Below are positions 12,401-28,691 of a stretch of 64,000 bases of DNA, piece by piece (within the stretch, counting starts at the first letter, position 1; every line of letters starts with the position of its first letter). A model generated the notes under the pieces. That model worked only from the letters and a program-made list of their open reading frames with translations, did no database searches and had not been told where the DNA came from. This stretch comes from Zygnema circumcarinatum. Taxonomy: Eukaryota; Streptophyta; Zygnematophyceae; Zygnematales; Zygnemataceae. The position numbers were made by a program, and so were the translations under genes. Location: positions 2,312,920 through 2,376,919 of the forward strand of contig CM074814.1 in NCBI GenBank assembly GCA_037447605.1, in the 5' to 3' direction.

Positions 12401-12600
12401 TCCTTCCAGCCAATCAGAGTCATCTTCTCTGATTCTCACCATCTTGTTAACCCGCCCAGAGTGGATCCGCCTCCCCCCTGGCCCACAATCCCCTCACAGT
12501 CAAAAAAATATAGGGCAATTTTAGGGCAAAGTTTTTGGGGGAAAAGCAGTGTTGCCCCCTCTCCTGCTGGGAGAGTTTGCACCTTGCATTTCCCTCAGCC

Positions 12601-15600
12601 ATGGCGCCCGGGCTTGCTCTCGCAGCTATCTCCTGCGAGGTAGCAGGACACCCCTGCGTACAGAGGGACTCTACATCCGGCAGCCATGGCCCGCGATCCG
12701 CTACAGCTTGTCCTGCTGTGCCCCCTTCCAGTACACAGGCCATTGTTGGATCTCCAGTTCATCTTCAGTACAACGGTTTTCTTCAGAGAACTGCATCTGC
12801 TGAGGGAGGAAGCTCCTTTCTCGGCTCCCCGGGGGGGTGGGAGAGGGGAGGAGTTGCATCTCCCGTTGGTCAGCCAGGTGGCACAAGCAGAGGGAGAGGG
12901 AAGGTGACGTCAGCGGCATTGGGAGGAGTGTTGGGAGGGCTGTTTGGAGGAGGAGCTCCATCTGAGAAAACGAGGCAGGCTTATGCAGATAAGGTGGCGC
13001 AAGTGAATGCTTTCGACGCTTCTATGAGTGAGCTGAATGATGAGGATTTGAAAGGGAAGACGGAGGAGCTTAAAGCCCGCGTGCAGGGAGGCGAGTCGCT
13101 GGAGAGTGTGTTGACGGTGAGTTCATTTGAACATGCATCCGTTTCGTACTCTGTCTCCCAAGTTTTGTTCCTAGTTATGTATGAGGTGGTCGGAAGGTTT
13201 CAAACACAGCCTTTTTTGTGCAGGAGGAAGTACATTTATCTTGTTATTTTACAGAAAATGATTTTAAGTGAGTACAATAATCAATCAGAGATGAATTATG
13301 TGCCTGCGTCCACTTTTACCATTAAGGGGGTTTCTGACTTTGAAAAGTTTCACACTTTCGGAAACTGAAATCGGTACGCTCTTTCCCATGAAATAAGATA
13401 GTAACAGCGAAAGTCGAAGTACTTCCTTTGGATCCTTTGGAACAATTCTATAAAGGCGTCTCCTGCCACATACACCTGCATTCGCCTTACTCATTATATT
13501 CAAAGCTCGTTATATTTCCAAATAAAACATGGTGACTCTTGTATAATCCTTTTGTTGTACCGATTTTTCCTCTGATATTTGGATCTCCAGGAAGCATTCG
13601 CGGTGGTGCGAGAAGCTTCCAAGCGAGTTCTTGGTCTCCGTCCCTTTGATGTCCAGCTCATTGGTAAGGGTGGCTGTGTTTAACAATCAAGTAGAGGAGT
13701 ATGCTTAAACTCCTGCTTTATCCATTTGCTTTATCATGCTTCTCCGTTTTAGGGTTCTACTTAAGCAACTCTGGTGAAGGCCCTTTGGGATTTTCTTTCC
13801 GTACCTTTTTCGTCAACACCTTATTTTCTTATTTCCGTTTTTTGTTTTACGTTTCCCTTACATTCATAGGCGCTAGTACAGTATAAAGCATGCGCATCCA
13901 TTCAAGATTACAGCTTCTTTCAGTGTCCAACTCCGGTTATTTTTTTCGTCGGGCTACTCTTAACTTGTAGAGTTTAAGGAAACTTGTAGAGTTTAAGGAA
14001 AAAGGTCAACAAGCAGAAACATGGCAAATCTTTTAATTAAGAGCAAAGTGCTGGCGAAGTGCAAGCTTCTATGGGTAGTATCTTTGCCAGTCTCTGCCTT
14101 GTTTTCCCCCAATTTGATCAAATTGCTAAGCCATTTTTAAGCCCATTAACAGAAATATGCGATTAAAGATTAATAGTAAGGGATGCAAGGGCTTCTTTAA
14201 AGAGCTTAGACTGCCATTTCTGTTTTCTGCTTGAGTTCACTGGTCCGTTGAGCTAATTGTGACCGTTTCTATGAAAAAAACCGGGCTCATTGAAAAGAAA
14301 CAGCGAATAGAAGAAAATGGAAGAGAGCATGAAAACGAGGAAACTGTAATGTGTTCTAGGGTAGGAGTAAGGGGAGGAGAAATGGTGAGTGGAGGAAGGT
14401 TGAGGATACAGACGTTTCGGGAGATTTTGATTTGAGAAGGTGGCTTTGTGCAGGTGGAATGGTGCTGCATAAAGGAGAAATTGCAGAGATGCGGACTGGG
14501 GAAGGAAAGACATTGGTGGCTGTACTACCAGCATATTTGAATGCATTGAACGGAAAGGGAGTGCACGTTGTAACAGTGAATGATTATTTGGCGAGGAGAG
14601 ATTGCGAATGGGTGGGGCAAGTACATCGCTTCCTCGGCCTGAAAGTTGGACTCATCCAGCGTAAGACGCTTTTTTAGAATGAGTTTATGAACCTGGACAA
14701 GGGCACCTGTGTCAACTTTTTTCTCTGAATACTTGCTGTGTTCTTAAGCACCTTTGTGAAGGGGATAGAGTGACACTGCAGTACGTTGATATTTTCAAAG
14801 TAGTGAGTTATTTATTAAGCAGGTATTGGAAGGAATCGCTTTCTGACTTATAGAACATGAATAACGTACCCGGCAAATGAATGAGACGGAATGGTCACAA
14901 CTTTGAGCCTGTCCTGATGGTCTCGTTTGGGGACTTTGGGGTGACAGAGGGAATGACAAGTGAGGATAGGCGTAGAAACTACGGCTGTGATGTCACATAT
15001 GTGACCAATAGTGAACTTGGATTCGACTATTTGCGCGATAATTTGGCTCAGGTCCATCTCCCCCTCTGCTTGATTTCCTTTCATTCTTCTTTTTCTTCTG
15101 TGGCGGATAGAACAACTTCATTGCTCTTGTCGAGGATTCAACATCTTACACCAATCTAATAACCCAACAAATGGGGCGGCTAAGACACGAAGACTGCGCC
15201 AACATGTGGTTCGTGTTGGTCCTCACAGTGAAATGTAAACATATATAACGGAACCCTGTGATTGTTTTGCTGGGTACTGCAGGCAAAGGAAGACTTATGT
15301 CTTCGACCCTTCAGCTATTGCATTATCGATGAAGTGGACTCTATTCTCATTGATGAGGCTCGAACGCCTCTCATCATTTCTGGACCAGCAGAGAAACCGA
15401 GTGAACGATACATCAAAGCATTCAAACTTGCAAGAGAGCTGCAACGTGACATTCATTACACTGTAAGGCTACTTCAATCACTTGCAATGGAGTGACGGAC
15501 GGGCTCCCTCACTCTTTCTCTCACACTTTGCTCCTTCCTCAATCGCTTCGTACTTTTTCTGTCAGTTGGATTTTCTGCATTTAGAGATTGTGTTTAAACA

Positions 15601-18600
15601 AAAAGAAACGTCAATGAAGGATTTTATAGTAGATGGAGTTAGCCGCCGTAAAAAAAAAGCAGCTGAGGCAGGAGTGTGAAATGAAAAGAGAGAGGGTGTG
15701 GGAGAGGTAGAGGTGAAAGGAGAAGGGGAGTCAGAAGGGGTTGGGGAGGAGAGAGGAGAGGAGTGAGAGAAGGGGAAGAAGTGAGCGAGAGGGGGAGATC
15801 GCGAGAGGGGGAAGGGGGAGGGGAGGGAGCAAGACGCGCTCGAGATGTCGGGATTTTCAATCATTTTTTTATAAGCGAAGGGCTGTGAAGGCGAAAGGAG
15901 TGCAAGCTCTTCTGCTTTCCCCCATGCAGGAGTCTCGTTCTTAGATAAAACTGCACTTTTTTCCAAATTGTACCTGAACAATGAAGAAATCGGTTTGGTG
16001 GTGGTTGTGGCTGTGATTGGGGTTCTGCAGGTGGATGAGAAGCAGAAATCCATACTGATAACAGAAGATGGATACGAGGATGCTGAAACTGTGCTAGAAG
16101 TGAAGGATCTTTATGATCCGCGGGAGCAGTGGGCATCCTATCTCCTCAATGCCCTCAAGGCCAAGGAGCTTTTCCAACGTAATGTGAACTACATTGTGAA
16201 GAACAAAGAGATTGTCATTGTTGATGAGTTCACAGGGCGTGTTATGCCGGTGAGTCTCTAACCAAAAGATGAGTTAATTGGTATTTAACGACGAAAAGAG
16301 AACGCTCTGAAGACGAAATGTACAATCTGGCAAGTGAACAAATGGCAAATAAACAGGCTGGGCGGAAACTTGTCAGTTGCTTTAGACAATGGGGTTGTGT
16401 GTCTATCGTTCTGTCTGTTTATTTGTTTGGAAACCTAGATCGTTTGAATGTCTTCCCGTGAAGTGGGGTGTAAGTCAATTCACGGCCGCTAGAAGGAATA
16501 TCTTTCTTTCGAGGGCTTGTCATTCGCGAAGCAGAATGGGCCCAGATTTTTTATGAGCATTTGATTACTGATCTGGGTGGTGCACTGGAGGTTGCAGGGA
16601 AGAAGATGGGGGGAGGGGCTACATCAAGCCATAGAAGCTAAAGAGGGAGTTCAAATTCAGAATGAGAACGTGACTTTAGCATCAATCAGTTACCAAAACT
16701 TTTTCCTCCAGGTGCGTTTAATGTGAAGGTCTTGTTTCTTTCTGAAGAGGGAGAAGCAGAGAGAGCAATAAATTGCGTTATGAGATAGTGGAGGCTGAAG
16801 TTATAGAAGCGCCCTCAACCAAACATATTCCTACAACGAGGTGGCAACTGGGAATCTGATTTTGTGCCTTATGCTGTTCCATGTTGCACGGAGAACCGTT
16901 ACAGTATCCAAAACTGTGCGGTATGACTGGAACAGCGGCCACAGAATCACCGGAGTTCAAGAGCATCTACAAGCTGACTGTGACAGAAATTCCGACCAAT
17001 CGTAGCATGATTCGGAAGGTATGTGGTCGTTGGAGATCCACGTTGTTAGAAACGTTTCAGGTCTTAATCAGAGCAGTCATATCAGGCTGAAAAAATAATG
17101 CAGAGGTATGACGAAATTACCTCTAAATTTGAGCAAATTGCATACTTTTGGAAGGGACTTAACTCTGTAATTCTAAACCATCCTCCTGTGGTGCATGCCA
17201 CCATCGGCTTCACATTTTCCTTTCATGCTATTGTTTGCCACGCGCTCTTCTTAAACTCTTAATCATCAATTATTAATCATCACTTATTAATCATGAATCG
17301 TTAACCATTAATTGCTAATCATTTTTTGCAGGATGAGTCAGATGTGGTGTTCCGCTCTGAGCCTGGCAAGTGGAGAGCTTCAGTAGTGGAGGTAGCGAGA
17401 ATGCATAAGACTGGGCGCCCAGTGTTGGTTGGAACAACATCCGTGGAACAGAGTGAAGCCCTTTCAGAGAAGCTGAAGGAAGCTAAGATTAAGCATCAGG
17501 TGAGAGGATTGTGGAACTTCAAAAAAAAATAACTCCGTTCCTCACCTGTTCCCTCTGCTTTTGGGTGGAGAAGGTCAGTTGAGTGGAGAAAGAATGTAAG
17601 TTTGCTGAGTTTGTTAGCCTGTTTGGGCTTTTATGGTTTCTTTGAGTTTTGCGTTGAAACATGCCTGAAAGCCATGTGATTGCAGGTACTGAATGCGAAA
17701 CCGGAGAATGTGGAGAGAGAGGCAGAAATTGTTGCACAGAGTGGGAGAGTGGGAGCAGTCACCATAGCTACCAACATGGCAGGCAGAGGAACTGATATTA
17801 TTTTAGGAGGGAACTCCGATTTTATGGCCCGCTTGAAGATAAGGGAACTGCTGATGCCAAGGTAGGAATAAACTCCTTCGAACATGGTATACATTGAACT
17901 GGGGTTCCTAAATGGGGGCCAGGAAGGGATGTTGTACTCTCCCATTTGAGGAAGCAGTGTTGCAGGTGCTGATAAAGACTCCCTGAGTAATGGAAATCTG
18001 TCTGGATAATATTTAGGAAGCGAATCACTGTTCAATCAGATTCTAAATACACTCATTATCTCTTGAATTCAATAGCAACCAACCAAGTAGTTTCAGCTGA
18101 ATATATTGACCATTCTGAGTATCCTCCAGTTTGATGTTCTCAAACACTTTCTCATTTTCCTTAACATTGATAATAACCTTTATACTGACTAGTTTTGCAC
18201 ATCAAATCTAGAAGACGGACTCTCATTCCTGAGAGCCCACTGGTCAAATGTCTGTTAGGTCAAACAAGTGGATGGAGAATTAATATGTTGAGGTGCTCAT
18301 ATGATGTTCATGTTGCATGGGTGACATGTACAGGATAGTGGATCAGAAAGCGGCCGGAGGTCCTCTCCCTATTGAGTTGCTGAGACAGCGGAAGAAGGAT
18401 TCTGCTGCAGCTGCACCTGCAACAAAGACCTGGCAGGTGTGTTACAATGTCTGTCTACGTGTGAATGTGTCCGGGGTGCTGAGAGAGAGAGAGTGTGAGA
18501 GAGAGAGAGAGGGAGAGAGAGAAAAAGGGAGAGAGTACACTTGGTGAATGCAGATCTATGTGGGACAGTGTCGGGGTATGTGAAGGTTGAGTTACGTGCA

Positions 18601-21600
18601 TCTTGGCTGTATCTCGCAAAGCATTGTTTTATCTGGGGTTTGCAGTGTGTGACCTCTCCCTCCCTTCCCCCCCCCCCCTCTCCGTCTCTCTCTCTCTCCC
18701 CCCGCCCTCCTCTCCCTGCAAGCAGGCATCTGCGGATCTCTTTCCGTGCGAGCTGTCCCAGCAGACAAGGGAAGAAATGGAGGCAGCGGTAGATGCAGCA
18801 GTAGAGGCATGGGGGGAGAATGCACTACCTCAGCTCGAGGCGGAGGACCGCCTCTCCTACGCTTGTGAGAAGGTAACTTCACCGAATTTTAGGGCTTGGA
18901 AGTTTGGGATTTTCGTTTGTGATGTGAATATGCGGTGTGAAGGCGTAGATGATTTTTTTGAGGGCTGAGGGTATATTTGTGAGGAGAATCGAATTCGGTT
19001 AAGAAGCACAGCGAGTGTTGTCACTTTAATAAATGGAAAAATCGTTTTCGTTTCTGTGAAGATATCTTCAAGATCTTCTTAGTCTATTCCTCTCTCGTGG
19101 TTTAGTTATTCCATTTGATCTGGATGATGTGAGAGCTGAGAGAGGACACATGTCTCCTTGCTCTTTACTGGGGCAGGGTCCTACTGAAGACCCCGTGATT
19201 GGACGGCTCAGAAAGGCTTTCCAGGCAGTGAATGCAGAATATAAGGTGTTCACTGACCGGGAAAAACAGCAGGTTGGAATTCCCCCCCTTCGCTCCCCCC
19301 TTCTCACTTTCTTTCCTTCGTCTTTCCCGCACTCCCCCATCCCATCCCCTCTTCCCTTTCACCTTTTCCCCTCTTCGTGCAGCTATCCCTTCTCTCCCTC
19401 CCTTTCTCTCCCCTCCCACCCCTCCCCTCCTCCACGCCTAATTTTCTCTCGTCCTCTCCTTCCCAAATCCCCCCTCCCTCTCTCCGTCTCCCATTCTCTC
19501 ACCTCCCTCTCCCAGCCAGTCCTTCTGACACCTCATGATGATGCAGGTTATTACTGCGGGAGGCCTCCATGTCATCGGAACAGAGAGACATGAATCTCGG
19601 CGTATTGACAATCAGGTTCTTTTTCTGAACTCTTTAGCTTGTATTTTCCCTGTGGAGGGATCTGTTTTCCTACTTATATGAGAAGATATGTAATGCTTCA
19701 ATCTCTACCCCTCTCTCACCACCCTGACACACACACACACACATTGTTTGAGAATGCAGTTAAGAGGACGCAGTGGAAGGCAAGGAGACCCTGGAAGCTC
19801 GAGATTTTTCCTCAGTCTGGAAGACAACATCTTCCGCATTTTTGGAGGCGATAGAGTGAAGGTGAGCCCCCCCTGTATTATGCAGAATTTCTCCCTACGT
19901 GCTCAGTGCGATTTCTAGAATAGATGAGAATGTCATCCATAATGGACCCTTTTAGACCACTTCCTCAATGGTGGGGCTTGGAGGGCTTCTTGTTCCCTGA
20001 CTTCTTGAAGTCAGCTAAAGCGTTTGTGTATTACAAATACCATCATTGGATTTTATTGAACGCGGGCTCGCCTGTTGTCTACAAACCTACATACTGAACA
20101 TTTTAACGCATGTTTGTTGCTGCATTTGTTGGTAAAATTCCCTGCAATGTAATCCCCTGCATTTACAGTAGCTCTGGCATGTACCTGCCAAATATTCTGA
20201 AAGTAATAGAACCTCATTTCGGGTTTTTTTTCTGTAAGATTGCTAGGATTTCTCGTGTGTCATTTTCTTTTTCTTTTTTTACTCCTCTCTCTTGACATGC
20301 ATATCTTGGTTTTAAATATCCGCTCATCCACTTACTTGTTTTCGACTTTTCTTCCCATTTCAGGTCCTGATGAATGCCTTTCGAGTGGGAGACCTGCCCA
20401 TTGAGTCGAAAATGCTAACGAAGGCCTTAGATGAGGCTCAGCGGAAGGTGGAAAACTACTTCTTTGATGCACGAAAGCAGCTCTTTGAATACGACCAAGT
20501 GCTGAACAGTCAGAGAGACAGAATCTACTCTGAGAGACTTCGAGCTCTCACTGCCGACTCTTTGGAAGATCTCATGATTGAGTATGCAGAGCTCACTGTG
20601 GATGACATTGTGGGGGTGAGTGCCGCCTTGCCTTCATGAGAAGGAGAGAGCTAAGAGGAGAGGTAGAGGGAGGTAGTTAGGGCGAGGGAGAGCCCATTTT
20701 GCCTTCAATTAGAGAGGGAGAGCTAAGAGGAGAGGTAGAGGGAGGTAGTTAGGGCGAGGGAGAGGCCATTTTGCCTTCAATTAGAAAGGCGGCATCGCAT
20801 CCATTTTCAAAGGTATGTGATGTTTTGTAGGCCTTTGATACCTTTTGAATTTCAAAGTGTTCTTTTAGGGCTCTTCTTTTAGTCTGAAGTTTAATCAGAC
20901 TCTAAAGTATTGCAGAGAATTTGAGGTTGGGGATCTGCAGGCAAATGTCGACGCCACCAAACCAAAAGAAACTTGGAAGTTGGAAGCCCTTTGCGATAAA
21001 TTGAAGCAGTGAGTGCCAAAGCTAACCCTACTTTCTGGATTTGGTGAAGGAATGACAATTTTCAGGAACCCTAAAATTCAGAAAACGTGGAATAGAGGAC
21101 GGCCGTTGGATCTGAGAGGAGAGAAGGAGGAGGGGTCTGCAGGTATTGTCCAGCTATGGAGGATTTGACTCCCGAGCTCCTATTGGAGCATTGCGAGAGT
21201 GTGGATACGCTCAGGAGTTATCTTCAAGATAGGGGACGGCAGAGCTACTTGCTAAAGCGGGTATGTTACCTTCATTCCAACATCGCTATTTTCGTTTGTT
21301 CTCTCCTCTCCCTCGTCTCTTTCCGTATGCTGAAGGGGCTGATAATACTGGAATTGGCTTGAATTTTCAGTTGTTGGGGCTTCATGACTCGCCTTTTTGG
21401 CATTTTCGCACTTCATGGCTTTTTGGATGTTGGGGTCATGAGTTTTACTTTCACAGCTTGCTATGGTCCTTAGAAATTCCAAAAGTTATTGGAATGTTGA
21501 TGAAACTTTAAATTGCAAGAAAGCGTAGAACTCCAATTCTGGAAACTCTGAAGACCCCAAAACTCTACCAGCCCTAAAGCGTGTATGGGAGCTCAAAAGC

Positions 21601-22555
21601 AAACCCCCCAAGGGAAGTTTTGGCCTTACTTTTTAACACGGTTCTTTTTCGGTACCCCCTCTCATTCTTTTTTTGTGTTCCTTTTGTTGGGGGGGCCTCA
21701 GAAAGAGACTGAGGAGGTGATGCCGGGGCTGATGAAAGATGCGGAGCGGTTCTTTGTGTTAAGCCAAACGGACAATTTGTGGAAAGATCATCTCCAGCGC
21801 TTGAAATTTATTCAGCAGGCAGTGGGGCTGAGAGGGTATGCTCAAAGGGACCCTCTCATTGAGTACAAGCTGGAGGGGTACGAGCTCTTCTTGGAAATGT
21901 CGGCTCAGATTCGACGGAATGTCATCTATTCCGTCTATCAGGTGCCTTAACAACCCGAAAGCTTCTTCAAAACTTATTTAAAATTTATTTAATTTTGTGT
22001 GATTGAGTAACTTTACAGGAGTGATTCTAAAAACCCTAAAGACCTGTAACTCTAAAAACCAAACACCCTAAAAGCTCGTATAGACTTTTAAGTATGCTAA
22101 AATCTATACATTCAGCTTGAACAGAAGGCAAACAGTAAAAAAATGTTTCCTGCTTGTGGGGTCTCCTCGGATATGAATTTGATATCGGTATTATCTCCCT
22201 TCATTTCTCATGGAAACTACCTTATCAGGTCTCCATACATCATTGATTCTTTCGTCCCTTGTTCCCTCATATTTCATTTCTGTTCCGGATAGAAGAGATG
22301 TTATGCTAGGTCGGGACACTACTTTCTGAGCTCCAAGAAACTGGATGTCCCATGAAGCTGAATTGGAGGCTTTCTTGCCAACATTCGTCTTATTTGTATA
22401 TTCATTTTTGTTTGCCTTTTTTTTTTCAGTTTAAGCCGATGAAAATGAAGGATGCGGAGAAGAGTGAAGCTCAAATTGGGGCCGCGGCTTTAAAGGAGAA
22501 CGGAGCGTCGGCAGCCAAAGAAGCGGTGAAGGCAGGGAAGGGGAGAAGGGCCTAG
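12601..22555 (+). CDS. SECA1: Chloroplast SecA preprotein translocase ATPase (cpSecA/SECA1)
   Basis: ATP-driven motor of the thylakoid Sec pathway, with plastid SecY/SecE. Twenty exons: 12601-13116, 13591-13663, 14454-14660, 14948-15051, 15283-15462, 16031-16249, 16598-16711, 16905-17018, 17332-17499, 17686-17861, 18334-18436, 18726-18872, 19177-19272, 19547-19615, 19760-19861, 20364-20615, 20941-21008, 21143-21260, 21702-21941, 22430-22555. They sum to 3192 nt, 1063 residues, all in phase. The start is the first ATG; about 110 residues of Ser/Gly/Ala-rich transit sequence follow. Motifs: Walker A GEGKT near 212-216, [15 protein letters not shown] near 316-320, [45 protein letters not shown]. 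The C-terminus is Lys/Ala-rich and lacks the Cys-rich zinc tail of many bacterial SecA proteins, as in plant cpSecA. Confidence 0.97.
13962..13999. repeat. Exact 19-bp tandem duplication in secA intron 2
   Basis: Two adjacent identical copies of AACTTGTAGAGTTTAAGGA lie in the 790-bp intron. No function is suggested. Confidence 0.9.
20643..20786. repeat. 72-bp tandem duplication in secA intron 16
   Basis: A purine-rich unit ending CATTTTGCCTTCAATTAGA is present twice in tandem (about 20643-20714 and 20715-20786) with very few differences, so it is recent. It lies just after the donor at 20616. Confidence 0.9.
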
Positions 22556-24018
22556 GGGACGGCTCCAGCAGTTTCCTAGACGCTTCTCTGTTCCTTTGTA
22601 GAACAGGTCGCGTCTATCGGTGTAAGGATAGGTAGAGTAACGGTTCTTTGTCTTTTTAAATAGAGATCACGTCCTCGGCTCTTTTCTCTCCGAGCCTAAA
22701 AGAAAGCCGTCATGATGAAAACGGCCTTTGTTAGGGCATGCAATGTGGGGTGAGATTGATTGCATACATGTATGTTATGAATATACCTTCTGCGGCATGA
22801 TGTGCACATGAGAGCATGAGGGGGGTCCATGATAGGCTTTCTCCGATGGTGGCCAATAGAGAAAACGTAGGAGGGGGGGCGTAAGCTTTCCCGTTCGTCG
22901 AAGCGGTCCGTTGAAGTGGGCGGGAGGTTAGGGGCACGAGATGCGATTGGTGCAATTGGTCAACGCCCCCCCTATGCGCCGAAAGTGTTGGGAGAAAAAA
23001 GGAAGAAGAGGGGGGAGAGGTGAGAGGAGGGAGGAGGATAAGGGAGAGGGGAGCAGAGTGGGGAGGTGAGAGGCGAGGGAGGATTGAGTAGAGAGCGAGG
23101 GTGGAGGAGACGGGAGGTTTGGTGAGCGAGGAAGTGCGGTGATATCAAGAGGATGTAACGGAGGGGGGTCAGATTAAGGATGTTGCGGGATTTGTTTGAA
23201 GGCGAAGGGAGGGGAGAGGGAAAAGAAGAGTGGGGAGAGGAGAGGGGAGACGGGGGAGGGGGGGGGAAGCTCACGGGCGAGGGGGAGAAGAGGAGATGAG
23301 GGAAGAGGGAAGGACGATGAAGGAGAGGGGAGAGCGAGAGGAGAGAGAAAGAGGAAGTGGGGAGAGGAAAGTAGACAGAGGGAGGTGAGGAGAGGAGAGG
23401 TGAGCGGGGGAAGAGGAGGGGAGACTGGCAGAAGTAGAGAAGCAATCAAATGATAGAGACGAGGTGACAACAGGCAGGAGGCGGCGCTATTAAACATCAT
23501 CATCCATCACACGATCAACACATCGCTGGCCTACAACAGAAAAACAATCCGACGAATGTCACAGTTTGCTTAGTGACAAATTAAGTGAAAGCAAGGTGCT
23601 ACTTTACAGAACTGACCTGCACTACATCACAGAAACCGTCTGAACTTAAATTCCGAATAAATACAAAACTAATCCCCCCACTCCCCTCTTCCCCTTCTCT
23701 ATTGGTCTCCCTGTGATACCAGCGGTCTCCTTAAGACTCGCATCTGCACTGCCTACGCGCTCAAGCCCAAATATTTTTTCTGCAGAAAAAATTAAAAACA
23801 ACCGAGAAGGATAGAATCTGGCGAAGACCTTAGCACTTCTCTGAACCCTTTATTCAAAGAGCCCGAACCAATCCCTGAAGAAGGATCTTCAGACCGTCCT
23901 CTCTGTGAGTATCCAATGGCTGCAGATCCGCCATTGAACTGTTTTACTCCCAGAAGGGGCAAGGAGAGAAAGCTGGACGCTTTCATGCGCCTCTGCAGGA
24001 GGTGGCCTGTCCTCCCCC

Positions 24019-24049
<31 letters not shown>

Positions 24050-24109
24050 CTCTCTCACTCTCTCACTCTCTCACATCGTTCGCTTCCCCCCCTCACTCCC
24101 TCACTCCCC
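22556..24109. other. Convergent intergenic region between secA and CDKB
   Basis: 3' flanks of two convergent genes. No gene seen. Main content is a purine array (listed separately) and, at 24008-24075, a C/T-rich tract just beyond the CDKB stop. Confidence 0.6.
22985..23435. repeat. Purine-rich (GGGGAGAGG-like) array
   Basis: About 450 bp almost entirely purine on the + strand, built from irregular GAGGGGAGAGG words. Long Ser/Pro/Leu frames on the complement are composition artefacts. Confidence 0.85.
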
Positions 24110-27386
<3,277 letters not shown>

Positions 27387-28660
27387 GGCGGAAACCCTAA
27401 AAATCCGCCTCTTACAAGAGCTTCAGCTGAATCTTTTACTCTCACCCAGCCTCTCCCTGTTCCTACGCTCCTCCGCTCTCTCCTGCCTCTCTCCTCCCTC
27501 CTTGTATCTCTATTTCCCTCGCCCCTCCCTCTCTCCTCTGCCTCAACGGTCAAATGCTTAAATCTATATTGAATAAGAACAGGAACCCACTTCGTATATG
27601 CTCGGATAACGGTCTGAATGCAAAAAGTTTCGCACCCCAGTTGCTTAAAAAGAAGTTAGATGCCCAGCAACGTTGCTGCCCTCCCTCCCTTTAAGAAGGC
27701 GCTCTGCCCCCATTCAAAAGAAAAAATTCTCCGGGCAGCGCCAGCGGCTGCCAACGGGCAGATCCAAAATTTGGCATTTTCCCGCGTTCCAACGTCTTCA
27801 AAAGAGATCGACGGTTGAAATGGGGTCCGTGAAATCTGTTGATCGGACGCCGGAGGACGATCCGGAACGGTTATAAAAAAAAGGAAGGCGGCGCCAATCA
27901 GAAGCGTTCTTCGCACTTGCGAGAGCCGGCTAGACTCATTTTTACCCCATGTAACCGCATTTTTGGATGTACGGACGGTACGGTTTGGGGACAAAATTTT
28001 AGGACCGTTGAGCGGTTTTCTCTGCCCATTCAAAATGGGAAAGTTTGCAACCGGCCGGAAACTGGTTTTTGGTTTGCAACTTGCGGTTTTCGTTTTCAAA
28101 CGGTCGAGCTAAAACTTGGAAAACCGGGTTTTTCGTCACACAAACCCTCGATTTCGCCACGTGGGACTGAAACTCTCCAATCGTTAGCCGCCACGTGGAA
28201 CAACTTTCAGCCAGGTCATTACCATTTCGGTTCTGATTGGTGGTTGGGGTCTGACGTGGCGTCAGCCTGTAGGGAAACGTCTTCACGCTTGCGAACGAAC
28301 GTCGAGCGGACGATCAAATCTTATGTGGCGTCCACGTGGCGTCCACGTGGTAGACACGTGGCGAATATTTTCTAACAATGGAGAATTGGGAGCGTGACGA
28401 TTCATCAGTTTTTCGGAACAAACTGAGTTTTTCAGTACGAACTCTATATTCGAAACCGCGCCGTGGGAGGTTTTCGGAACATGGGAAGGAAGGGCTTCTG
28501 AAAGCGAACTCTGCGGACTTTGCTGCTTTGGAAGGTGCGGGGAACGCAGGGACTGGGGGGGGGGTGGGTCAAACTCAGGAAGATTAGGGTTCAGAGTTGA
28601 AGGTCTTCTGCGAACACTCTTTCAGGATCCAAAATCAGCACAGCATCTACTTCCTTCAAA

Positions 28661-28691
<31 letters not shown>

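Larger units (their letters stand above)
9839..12600. other. Divergent intergenic region between the LOTUS gene and secA
   Basis: Should hold both promoters. No complete gene is seen. A protein-like stretch on the - strand near 10652-10599 (DELDDEIYEAIRAVLSSSF, following a GTGCAG acceptor-like site) may be an upstream exon of the LOTUS gene or a small separate gene; I could not join it. Also present: GC-rich sequence 10680-10860, a tandem repeat at 11235, a copy of a dispersed repeat at 11617-11693 and a hairpin element at 11977-12098. Confidence 0.5.
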
